Part shown: positions 43,049-51,373 of the stretch, piece by piece
Numbering within the stretch: the stretch's first letter is position 1
How the letters are laid out: each line of letters starts with the position of its first letter
Assembly (NCBI GenBank): GCA_018897105.1
Contig: JAHILF010000075.1
Location: 1 to 64,000, forward strand
DNA: 64,000 nucleotides
Source of the DNA: Pseudomonadota bacterium
GTDB taxonomy: Bacteria; Desulfobacterota; Desulfobulbia; Desulfobulbales; SURF-16
Direction of reading: 5' to 3'
Made by a program: the position numbers and the translations under genes
Notes under the pieces: generated by a model
What the model was told of the DNA's origin: nothing
The model's input: only the letters and a program-made list of their open reading frames with translations
Databases searched by the model: none

Positions 43049-44446
43049 CTATTTTTTCTGCAGATATTCGTCGATACTAAAACCGCTTTCCTCATATTTT
43101 TTTAATTTGCGCCACAGTGATACCCTGTCGATGCTCATGATCTTGGCAGCCTGGCTTTTGTTGCCGTCCACGCTCTTCAGAACCGACATGATATAGTCGC
43201 GCTCGTGATTCTCCAGGGTCTGCGCCGGCTTATCCGCCTTGGCTGCCGTGGTGAAATGGAGCTGATGGGTGCCGAATTCCGGCGGCAGGTGATAGGCCTT
43301 GATTTCCGGTTCACCACACAAGGCCAAGGTTCTCTCAATGATGTTTTCCAGTTCACGGACATTGCCGGGGTATTCATAATCCTGCAGCATGTCAAGCGCC
43401 TTTGGCTCAATGGATTTTATCTTCCCCTCGGGCGCAGGATATTTTGCCAGAAAATGGTGGACAATGAGCGGGATGTCATCCTTGCGATCCCGCAGAGGGG
43501 GGATATGGAGCGACACCACGTTGAGCCGGTAATAGAGATCCTGGCGGAACCGGCCCCGCTGCACCTCTTCCTGCAGGTCCCTGTTGGTGGCAGCCAGGAC
43601 GCGGACATCAACCGGTACTTCCTTGGTGCCTCCCACCCTGATGATCTTTTTTTCCTGCAGGACCCTCAGCAGTTTGACCTGCATGTTCAAAGGCATTTCC
43701 CCAATTTCATCGAGCAGCACCACGCCGCCGTCAGCCGATTCGAGAAGGCCTTTGCGCCATTTGGATGCTCCGGTAAAGGCATCCTTTTCATGGCCGAAGA
43801 GTTCGTTCAGCATGAGTTCTTCGGTCAATGCCCCACAGTTGATCGGTAGAAAGCGTTTGTTGGCCCTGGGACTCAGTTCATAAATGGTGCGGGCAACGAG
43901 TTCCTTGCCGGTGCCTGTATCACCGATGATGAGAACATTACAGTCGAGATGGGCAACCTGGGCAATATTATCCTTGAGCTTCAGAACAGCGGGATTTTGC
44001 CCGACAAACTGGGTAACCCCCTTTTTTGACATGATATGCTGCTTGAGACGGGATATTTCATTTCTCAGTAGGGTCTTTTCCAGGGCTTTTTTGACCAGGG
44101 CGCGCAGCTCGTTGAGTTTAATCGGTTTGGCCATGTAGTAAAACGCGCCTTCCGCCATTGCCTCCACCGCAGAATTCACCGTGGCGTAGCCTGTTATGAT
44201 GATCACCTCGGCATCAGGTTGCATTTCCTTGGCAATATTCATTACCTGAACACCATCAATGTCGGGCATTTTCAGATCGGTTATGATCAGGTCAAATTGG
44301 TTGTGGCTAATATTTTCCACCGCCTCATTGCCGCAGGAGGCGGTTTCAACGTGATAACCCTCCTTGGTTAAAACGTGATGGATATTCTGCAGATTGATAA
44401 TCTCATCATCAACTACAAGTATGCGTATTGCTTTGTCTTCTTGCAT
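43049..44446 (-). CDS. NtrC-family sigma-54-dependent response regulator
   Basis: 465 residues. Receiver (Asp57 in LIITDLKMPDIDG; Lys in YYMAKPIKL), AAA+ domain (Walker A GDTGTGKE, sigma-54 contact loop DAFTGA where GAFTGA is usual, Walker B VVLLDEIGEM), and a Fis-type HTH (NKSQAAKIMSIDRVSLWRKL). Phosphorylation would allow enhancer binding and activation of sigma-54 promoters. It starts 14 bases after the kinase gene. A sigma-54 promoter with upstream palindromes at 53.4-53.7 kb is the best nearby target. Confidence 0.93.
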   Translation of the reverse strand: MQEDKAIRILVVDDEIINLQNIHHVLTKEGYHVETASCGNEAVENISHNQFDLIITDLKMPDIDGVQVMNIAKEMQPDAEVIIITGYATVNSAVEAMAEGAFYYMAKPIKLNELRALVKKALEKTLLRNEISRLKQHIMSKKGVTQFVGQNPAVLKLKDNIAQVAHLDCNVLIIGDTGTGKELVARTIYELSPRANKRFLPINCGALTEELMLNELFGHEKDAFTGASKWRKGLLESADGGVVLLDEIGEMPLNMQVKLLRVLQEKKIIRVGGTKEVPVDVRVLAATNRDLQEEVQRGRFRQDLYYRLNVVSLHIPPLRDRKDDIPLIVHHFLAKYPAPEGKIKSIEPKALDMLQDYEYPGNVRELENIIERTLALCGEPEIKAYHLPPEFGTHQLHFTTAAKADKPAQTLENHERDYIMSVLKSVDGNKSQAAKIMSIDRVSLWRKLKKYEESGFSIDEYLQKK

Positions 44447-44460
44447 TTTTTTATGTCGGG

Positions 44461-45906
44461 TTAAGATTCGAGTGATTTGGGTTTTTCAAAGGCAAGGGGC
44501 AATGTGATGATAAATTTTGTACCCTGCCCTAACTTGCTTTCAACCTTGATCGTGCCGCTATGCTTTTTGATGATGCCATAAACGACCGCCAGGCCCAGGC
44601 CTGTTCCTTTGCCAACATTTTTGGTGGTGTAGAACGGATCAAAGATTTTTTGGATACTGTTCTCATCAATGCCTGTTCCCGTATCTTGGACAGTGATAAC
44701 CGCATTTTTGTTATCAGCGTCCGCGGCAGCTGTTATGGAGATGGTGCCGGGAGGTTCAGAGATTGCCTGAAGAGCATTTAACAGCAGATTGAGCAGGGCT
44801 TCCGTCATTTTCTGGATGTCGACTTTGACGGCAAGATCTGCCGGAATCTCTTTTTTGATTGCTATATCCGTCGGAACATCGCTTGAAACGAGACGGACGG
44901 CACGCTCCACGACATCGTCGAGAAATGCGGGCTGGATGGAGAAGGTCTGAGCTCTGGAAAACTCAAGCAATCCCTTGACCGTTTCGCTGGCCCGATGGGT
45001 TTCCTGTTCGATGTTCTTAAGTAACCCCTCGATAAATTGGCAGTCACCTTCTTTGAGTTCGGAAAGTGCTATCTGGCAGGAGGTGGAGATATTATTGAGT
45101 GGATTATTGAGCTGATGGGCGGTGCCGGACGCCAGCGTGCCGATGGAGGACAGTTTTTTTGCCTGGAAAAGCTGTTCCTGCTGTTCCTCAATTTCCTTAA
45201 CCATTTTATTGAAGGCGCGCAGGACACTATGCAGTTCATCTTTTTTGTCCGGAAGAGGCAGCGGTTTAAAACTATTCTTGGCAATGGTATGAGCCGCAAC
45301 CTCGATCATTTTCAGCGGCCTGATCAGGGTCTTGAATATCATAACCGTGGTGAAAATAGTGAAAACACCCAGCAGCAGAAGATAAAAAAAGAGCTGTATC
45401 TGAAAATGCTGAACAAAACTGCTCAGTTTGTTCTGTTCGAAAATAACGAATTCATCACTTAAGGCGATCAGTTCCTTGCCTAATGTCCGCAAGAGCTCAC
45501 GGCCATCGTTTAAGAGTTTTATTTCATGTTCGCTGCATATCTCACAGTTGTCTTTCAATGCCTTGAATGCTGAACGGTACTGCTGGAGTTTCGTCTCGAT
45601 TTTTCCGACAAGTTGAGGTTTCGGCCTGTTGATATCATTCTGTAAAAATGCCAGATATTCAATAGCCTCATTGATATATTTCTGGGCCGTCAGGAAATCT
45701 TCCAGCTCGCTGCGCATGATGTAATTTTTCTCGTAACGCCTGATCTCAAGACTGGTGTTGCTGAGTCTGATGGCCCGAATAAGAATGGTGACATCCTCAT
45801 TGAATTTTCCAAAATCATTATAAAGGAACGCACCTAATGAAATAAAAAATGCAAGATTCGAAACGAAAAAGCCCAGCATTTTTTGTCGTAAAGTAAAGTG
45901 AAACAT
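44461..45906 (-). CDS. Membrane sensor histidine kinase
   Basis: 481 residues. TM1 (about 10-30), an extracytoplasmic helical sensor (about 32-170) with a CEICSEHE motif, TM2 (about 170-192), HAMP, HisKA with SGTAHQLNNPLNNIS, and HATPase_c (GTGLGLAVVYGIIKKHSG). Partner of the NtrC-type regulator encoded immediately downstream. The Cys pair in the sensor may bind metal or sense redox, which is speculation. It has a promoter at 46086-46114 and a leader of about 180 bases. Confidence 0.92.
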   Translation of the reverse strand: MFHFTLRQKMLGFFVSNLAFFISLGAFLYNDFGKFNEDVTILIRAIRLSNTSLEIRRYEKNYIMRSELEDFLTAQKYINEAIEYLAFLQNDINRPKPQLVGKIETKLQQYRSAFKALKDNCEICSEHEIKLLNDGRELLRTLGKELIALSDEFVIFEQNKLSSFVQHFQIQLFFYLLLLGVFTIFTTVMIFKTLIRPLKMIEVAAHTIAKNSFKPLPLPDKKDELHSVLRAFNKMVKEIEEQQEQLFQAKKLSSIGTLASGTAHQLNNPLNNISTSCQIALSELKEGDCQFIEGLLKNIEQETHRASETVKGLLEFSRAQTFSIQPAFLDDVVERAVRLVSSDVPTDIAIKKEIPADLAVKVDIQKMTEALLNLLLNALQAISEPPGTISITAAADADNKNAVITVQDTGTGIDENSIQKIFDPFYTTKNVGKGTGLGLAVVYGIIKKHSGTIKVESKLGQGTKFIITLPLAFEKPKSLES

Positions 45907-46085
45907 CTTTCATTCTCTTTTTAAATTTGTTGCCTTAACTTCAGCTTTGGAGTTAAGTTAGCAAATTCTAGGCCGCAGGCCTGCTTCCATCGGTATTTTC
46001 ACCCATAAAGATTTTCTCCGGGTATAAAGAGGAAAGAGTTTTCTTTGCCGCAAGAAGTCTTTTGCTCTCATAACAAATAATATAT

Positions 46086-46114
46086 ATACTACAGTATCTA
46101 TTCCTGTATTGCAA
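46086..46114 (-). promoter_or_regulatory. Promoter of kinase/regulator operon
   Basis: TTGCAA (46114-46109), a 17-base spacer and TAGTAT (46091-46086) on the minus strand. The 24-bp palindrome lies 15 bases upstream of the -35 box. Confidence 0.55.
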
Positions 46115-46128
46115 ATTGCACTATTGCT

Positions 46129-46152
46129 GCCTTATGCAACGTTGCATAAGGC
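46129..46152. promoter_or_regulatory. Perfect 24-bp palindrome
   Basis: GCCTTATGCAAC followed directly by its reverse complement, in the divergent control region between the kinase operon and the permease genes. Its position beside the kinase promoter suggests a regulator-binding site. The inner TGCAAC/GTTGCA words recur near the sigma-54 promoter at 53.6 kb. Confidence 0.55.
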
Positions 46153-46260
46153 AATGTTGGTATCACGTCCTCCCGAAATTCCAAACACTTGTATCTCAAT
46201 ATCATGAAGGGAGAATTTTTTTAGAAGATAATTACCTTCCAGGAAAAATGCTATTTCAAT

Positions 46261-46269
46261 TTGCAACAA
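46261..46269. promoter_or_regulatory. TTGCAACAA motif
   Basis: The same nonamer occurs at 53595-53603, and CTGCAACAA at 53437-53445. A candidate half-site for the local NtrC-type regulator; the remaining 46153-46630 sequence holds no supported gene. Confidence 0.35.
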
Positions 46270-46630
46270 AACGGTCATGGTAACGGTTTGCTCGGTTGAG
46301 ACATTTTGCGGACCCACTTCATTCAAGATTTTGGCCGGGGACTTGGGGAGACAGAAAACCAACATGGCATAGCGGTTGCACTCGTTAGATGAAACCTGAG
46401 GAACCCGTTGCCAACAAATGATAATTACAGAGGTTTTTTTATGCATAGCATTGGTTTTTCAATTACCGGCAGGGAAATCAGGAAAACAAATGATGAATTC
46501 TGGTTCAGGTCCTATTATCCCAACGCCCCTCCTTACTGTTCTTGATATACGATTATCATTACAAATAAAGTTAAAAAAATCAGCAGAGTGCACGATTATT
46601 TGAGTTGAATATTCTAAAAAGAGGATTAAA

Positions 46631-48433
46631 ATGAGCTTGCCAATAATTTTAGTGATGGCTGTTCTGGTACTGGCAATTTTGCTGTTTATATTTGAATGGG
46701 TACGGGTTGATGTCGTCGGCATCCTTATGATGATTATCCTGCCAATTCTAGGCCTGGTAACGCCGAAAGAGGCGATTAGCGGACTTTCCAGTAACGCGGT
46801 TGTTTCCATCATCGCGGTTATTATCATAGGTGCCGGGCTTGATAAGACCGGTGCCATGAACTCCCTTGCCCGGGTTCTTCTTAAGTTTGCCGGTCGCAGC
46901 GAGAGCCGGATCATGATGCTCATCGCCGGCACCGTTGCCTTTATTTCCAGTTTCATGCAGAATATCGGCGCGGCAGCCCTGTTCATGCCTGCGGCCAAAC
47001 GAATCTGCAAGCAGACAAACATCCCGGTCTCAAGAATTCTGATGCCCATGGGATTCTGTGCCATTATCGGCGGTTGTGTGACCCTCATCGGGTCAAGCCC
47101 GTTGATCCTGCTGAACGATGTGATGAAGATTGCGGACCCGAATGTGAAACCTTTCGGGCTTTTTGACGTCACTCCCATGGGCGTTTTCCTGGTTGTTGCC
47201 GCTATTGCCTACTTTGCCCTGCTGGGCAGATTCATTCTGCCGTCCGGGCAGGGGGAAGAGGCTTCCACCGGCCCTATGTCAAAGAATCTGCAGAGGACTT
47301 ATCAGGATATCGGCCATCTTTATGAACTGCAGGTTCCGGAGGACTTTGGCGGACCCAAGTCCCTAGGGGACCTGGAGATCCGGGCGAATTACTTCACCAC
47401 TGTTGTGGCGATAGCCTCCCAGGGGGTAAAGAATTTTGCACCTGGCACCGATGCCTTGATCCGCGACGGCGACACCATAGCCGTGGAAGGTCCTCCGGAG
47501 CTGGTGCATAAGCTGGCCTCCTCTTTCCGTTGGGAGATCAAAGATGATCTTTCCGTCTTTGCCGAAGATCTTTCCTCTAATAATGCCGGTATTATTGAGG
47601 GTATTATCACTCCCCGTTCCGAGCTTGTCCGTCAAACCCTCGGTTCCTTCGCCTTCCGCAAAAGATTCGGCGTTAACCCCCTGGCCATATTTCGCGGCAA
47701 CAAGACCTTTGTCGGCGGTATTTCAGATATCCGCCTCCAGGCTGGTGATGCCCTTCTTCTCCAAGGCCGCTGGGAGAAGTTTCACTTCATGAAAGAAAGA
47801 CAGGATGTCATCTTCACCGAGGAGGTGCAGGGTGAGATCATAAATACCGCCAAACTCAAGTATGCCGTAGGGTGCCTGATTCTCTCTCTCATCATGATTA
47901 TGGGTTTCAAAGTTCAGCTCTCCATCGCCCTATTGACCGGTGCCATGGGGATGATTCTGAGCAAGGTTATGACCATTGATGAGGCCTATGAATCCGTGGA
48001 CTGGATGACGGTCTTTCTGCTCGGTGGCCTGATTCCCCTGGGTATCGCCTTTGAAAAAACTGGTGCGGCGAAGATGATCGCCGAAACCATCATGGGCAGC
48101 GTGGGCAGTATTGTCCCGGTTGTCCTGTTGGTCATCATCGCCTTGCTCACCTCCTTTTTTACCCTAGTTGTCTCCAATGTCGGCGCCACAGTGCTCATGG
48201 TGCCGCTTGCCATGAATATGGCCAATACCGCCGGAGCTGATCCGCGGCTGGCGGCCCTGGTGGTTGCTGTCGCCTGTTCAAACACCTTCATTTTGCCGAC
48301 ACACCAGGTGAATGCCCTGGTCATGCGGCCAGGCGGCTATAGAACAGTTGATTATTTCAAAGCCGGAAGCGGTATGACTATCTTATACCTGCTGGTCATG
48401 TTCGCTTCTCTTTATTTGTTCTACGGTCTCTAA
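46631..48433 (+). CDS. SLC13/DASS-type permease with two TrkA-C domains
   Basis: 600 residues. Helical permease halves (about 1-200 and 410-600) flank two RCK/TrkA-C regulatory domains (about 215-290 and 315-395; for example DALIRDGDTIAVEGPPELVH and DIRLQAGDALLLQGRW). The repeats SNAVVSIIAV and SNVGATVLMVPLA fit the ion-transporter superfamily. Such proteins carry anions (sulfate, dicarboxylates); the substrate here is unproven. AGAGGA lies before the ATG. It is followed after 35 bases by a second permease, so probably an operon. Confidence 0.85.
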   Translation: MSLPIILVMAVLVLAILLFIFEWVRVDVVGILMMIILPILGLVTPKEAISGLSSNAVVSIIAVIIIGAGLDKTGAMNSLARVLLKFAGRSESRIMMLIAGTVAFISSFMQNIGAAALFMPAAKRICKQTNIPVSRILMPMGFCAIIGGCVTLIGSSPLILLNDVMKIADPNVKPFGLFDVTPMGVFLVVAAIAYFALLGRFILPSGQGEEASTGPMSKNLQRTYQDIGHLYELQVPEDFGGPKSLGDLEIRANYFTTVVAIASQGVKNFAPGTDALIRDGDTIAVEGPPELVHKLASSFRWEIKDDLSVFAEDLSSNNAGIIEGIITPRSELVRQTLGSFAFRKRFGVNPLAIFRGNKTFVGGISDIRLQAGDALLLQGRWEKFHFMKERQDVIFTEEVQGEIINTAKLKYAVGCLILSLIMIMGFKVQLSIALLTGAMGMILSKVMTIDEAYESVDWMTVFLLGGLIPLGIAFEKTGAAKMIAETIMGSVGSIVPVVLLVIIALLTSFFTLVVSNVGATVLMVPLAMNMANTAGADPRLAALVVAVACSNTFILPTHQVNALVMRPGGYRTVDYFKAGSGMTILYLLVMFASLYLFYGL

Positions 48434-48468
48434 AGTGATGAAAATTCTGATGGGATGAGGAGGAGAGA

Positions 48469-50256
48469 ATGAGGCTAGGTAAAATTCCCCGATATGTATC
48501 GGGAATTCTTGTGACGCTTGCGGCTGTTTGTCTGCTGACGGTCCTTGCGGGGGGGATGAGTACGGCTGCATCGGCTGCAGAGCATGCGGTAAGCGAAAAC
48601 GTTGACATTCTGGCTGTCTTCGGCAAGATTGTCAATCCGCACGGCGTCGGAGTCGGCGATGCGGATGTGGAAGTGGAGGTAAACGGCACTCCCCTGGCAA
48701 CGGGTAAGCCGGGTGGCCATGGTGCGGGCGCCGGAGGCCTGAAAACCGAACTGGACGGCACCTTCCAGGCCAACTTTGAAGTTCCCCCTGGCTCCCTGGA
48801 AGGTGCCACAATCAAGATTACGGCTTATAAGCCAAGTTATGCAAAAGACAGTTTAACCATCACCCAGGACAAAATGGCCCGCACCGGCAATGAGTATATG
48901 GTCAGGGCGAACGTCACCATCAAACGCGCCACCGGGCCGGCCTTCTGGATTGCCACTACGGTGTTTGTCCTGGCCTATATCCTGATTTCCTTCGAGCTGC
49001 TGCACAGGACCCTCGCCGCCATGCTGGGGGCGGCCACCATGCTGGTCATCAGCTACACCTTCGGCACCCTCAATCCCGAATACCATATTCTCTCCTATGA
49101 AAGCGCCATCAAGGCCATTGACATGAACGTCATCCTGCTGCTCATGGGCATGATGATCATCATCGGCATCCTCAAGCATACCGGCCTCTTCCAGTGGTGC
49201 GCCTACAAATCGTACCAGCTGGCCCGGGGCAACGTCATTGTGCTGTCCGTTATTCTCATGAGCTTCACCGCGGTGACCTCCGCCTTTCTTGATAACGTCA
49301 CCACCATGCTGCTTTTGACGCCGGTGTCCATCGAGATTGCCCTGTCCCTGGGTATTTCTCCCATAGCACTGCTTATTCCGCTGATTCTAGCGTCCAATAT
49401 CGGCGGCACGGCGACATTGATCGGCGATCCGCCCAATATCATGATCGGCTCCTATGCCGGGCTGACCTTCATGGAGTTTGTCAAGAACCTGACGCCTGTA
49501 TGTATCGTCTCCATGCTGGTTCTGTTTGTCTATTCCAAGATCGCCTACGGTAAGGAGTACGGCAAGGCCAAGGTCGATGACATTCAGGCTTTCATCGCCA
49601 AGTTGCGGGAGGAGTACAAGATCACCGACGGCACCCTGCTCACGGTGGGTGGCATCATCATGGCCATCGTAATCAGCATGTTTCTCACCCACGGTTACTG
49701 GCACATGGAGGTCAGCATCGCCGCCATCTTCGGCGCCTCGCTGCTGTTCACCTATGGTCTGCTGACCAAGAAGATCAAACTGCTTGAGCTGATCGAAAAG
49801 GACATTGAGTGGACGACCCTGCTCTTTTTCATGTTTCTCTTTATGCTGGTGGGCGGCGTGGAAGAGACCGGTCTGCTCGATATTATCGCCGATGGGGTGC
49901 TCAATCTGTCCGGCGGCAATCTGGCCGTGTCGATCTGTCTGATTCTCTGGGTGTCGGCCATCATGAGCGCCTTTGTCGATAATATCCCGTTCACCGCCAC
50001 CATGCTGCCCATTGTCGCCTATCTCACCGGGGTCATTCCCGGGGCGGAATCAGGCGTGCTTTGGTGGGCTCTGGCCTTTGGCGCCTGTTTCGGCGGCAAC
50101 GGCACCATGATCGGCGCAAGCGCCAACGTGGTAACTTTAGGTATCGCCGAATCAGCGGGATATTCGATAAAGTTTGTAGCCTATATGAAGGTGGCATTCC
50201 TCTATATGATGATCAGCGTCGCCATCGCCAACGTCTGGCTTCTGATGTTTTACTAG
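48469..50256 (+). CDS. ArsB/NhaD-type permease with N-terminal extracytoplasmic domain
   Basis: 595 residues. A signal-like segment (about 12-37) precedes a beta-sandwich-like domain (about 45-150: VFGKIVNPHGVGVGDADVEV... LDGTFQANFEVPPG, as in carboxypeptidase regulatory or CNA-B-like folds). A full ArsB/NhaD-type ion permease follows (NVTTMLLLTPVSIEIALSLG, GGTATLIGDPPNIMIGSYAG, AFVDNIPFTATMLPIVAYL). The N-terminal add-on is unusual for this family. Substrate unknown; the family includes Na+/H+ antiporters and arsenite pumps. Confidence 0.85.
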   Translation: MRLGKIPRYVSGILVTLAAVCLLTVLAGGMSTAASAAEHAVSENVDILAVFGKIVNPHGVGVGDADVEVEVNGTPLATGKPGGHGAGAGGLKTELDGTFQANFEVPPGSLEGATIKITAYKPSYAKDSLTITQDKMARTGNEYMVRANVTIKRATGPAFWIATTVFVLAYILISFELLHRTLAAMLGAATMLVISYTFGTLNPEYHILSYESAIKAIDMNVILLLMGMMIIIGILKHTGLFQWCAYKSYQLARGNVIVLSVILMSFTAVTSAFLDNVTTMLLLTPVSIEIALSLGISPIALLIPLILASNIGGTATLIGDPPNIMIGSYAGLTFMEFVKNLTPVCIVSMLVLFVYSKIAYGKEYGKAKVDDIQAFIAKLREEYKITDGTLLTVGGIIMAIVISMFLTHGYWHMEVSIAAIFGASLLFTYGLLTKKIKLLELIEKDIEWTTLLFFMFLFMLVGGVEETGLLDIIADGVLNLSGGNLAVSICLILWVSAIMSAFVDNIPFTATMLPIVAYLTGVIPGAESGVLWWALAFGACFGGNGTMIGASANVVTLGIAESAGYSIKFVAYMKVAFLYMMISVAIANVWLLMFY

Positions 50257-50283
50257 CAGCTATTTGATAAGGAGTTATTATTT

Positions 50284-51234
50284 ATGAATATGAAGAGCAA
50301 AGTGTTATCAAGTTTTTTGCTGCCCATCGATGGCCCCGAAACATTTGAGCGGATAGCCTGGCTGATGGGGATGATTGATGCGGGACTGGGCAGCCGGATT
50401 GAAAAAGTGAGCCTGCTGCATGTGATGGCGGGCTCGTACCTCAGCACTCATATGGCAAATGTGGATGTGCGTACCGAGTTTATCTTGGAGTCCGAGCTTT
50501 TTAAAAGGCTCAAAAGCCAGCATGTCCAGCAACAGATCGAGCCGAAAATGAAGGAGGCTGAACAGTTGCTGCGCAAAGCAGGCGTCAAGGCGCCCATTGA
50601 TATCCGCATTGAGGATGGCGAACCTGTTGGGCGTATCGCTGAGGTTGCCGGCAGCGGCTATTCAACGGTTATCATGGAGAGAAGGGGCTTGTCGGCAATC
50701 AGTGAGGTTCTGGTCGGCAGTGTGACGGCGGGCCTGCTGCATCGGGACATTCACGCCAGTGTTTATCTGGTAGGCAAGATAGAGGGGAGAGTAGAGTGCC
50801 CGGCCGGGCGCTGCCTGATTGCCGTGGACGGATCCTCCCATGCCAAGGCGGCGGTGGCCGAGGCGGCGATGCTGCTGGCCGGCTGTTCCGCGGTGGTCAA
50901 GGAGGTCACCTTGGTGCATGTGCTGGAAGCTGCCCGTTACAGTGAGGAGGTTGACAAGGGCAAGATACCGGCCAAGATGAGTGATATGCTGATCAACGAG
51001 GCACGGCAGCAACTGGTGGACGCCGGGGTGTCGGCAGACATCATCACCGAGGTGGCCCGCTTCGGTGATCCGGCGGAACTGCTGGAAGAGGAGATAAACA
51101 AACGCCCCAACTGCATGGTCTTCATGGGCAGGCGCGGTCGTAATGCCGTCCGTGAGATTTTCATGGGCAGTGTCAGCCGCAAGATTGTTCATCATTTTCC
51201 GGATCATTTTGTTGCCTTGATCACTGCAGATTAG
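50284..51234 (+). CDS. Tandem universal stress protein (two UspA domains)
   Basis: 316 residues. Domain 1 (about 1-155) ends MERRGLSAISEVLVGSVT, lacking the first Gly of the GxxG-x9-GS nucleotide motif. Domain 2 (about 170-316) has it intact (MGRRGRNAVREIFMGSVS). AAGGAG precedes the ATG. It lies 27 bases after the permease, and a strong terminator follows. Stress proteins often regulate adjacent SLC-type permeases by binding ATP, so a role in gating the two permeases is plausible. Confidence 0.87.
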   Translation: MNMKSKVLSSFLLPIDGPETFERIAWLMGMIDAGLGSRIEKVSLLHVMAGSYLSTHMANVDVRTEFILESELFKRLKSQHVQQQIEPKMKEAEQLLRKAGVKAPIDIRIEDGEPVGRIAEVAGSGYSTVIMERRGLSAISEVLVGSVTAGLLHRDIHASVYLVGKIEGRVECPAGRCLIAVDGSSHAKAAVAEAAMLLAGCSAVVKEVTLVHVLEAARYSEEVDKGKIPAKMSDMLINEARQQLVDAGVSADIITEVARFGDPAELLEEEINKRPNCMVFMGRRGRNAVREIFMGSVSRKIVHHFPDHFVALITAD

Positions 51235-51249
51235 TCATTTTTTTCCATA

Positions 51250-51296
51250 ACGCATCTGTGAAGCTGATTTCTGCTTCACAGATGCGTATTTATTTT
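51250..51296 (+). terminator. Rho-independent terminator after permease/stress-protein operon
   Basis: A perfect 15-bp stem (51250-51264 with 51273-51287), an 8-base loop and a T-rich tail. It separates the permease operon from the Lon-like gene. Confidence 0.85.
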
Positions 51297-51373
51297 GTAG
51301 AAAGACTGTCAATGTCGATATCGCTGAGATTCTGATTCTCATAAGGCAGAGACAACAGCCTGACAGGACTTTT

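Noticed and set aside
46132-46446. 104-residue minus-strand frame in the kinase/permease control region
   Set aside because: No ribosome site or domain, and it covers the palindrome and motif that look regulatory.
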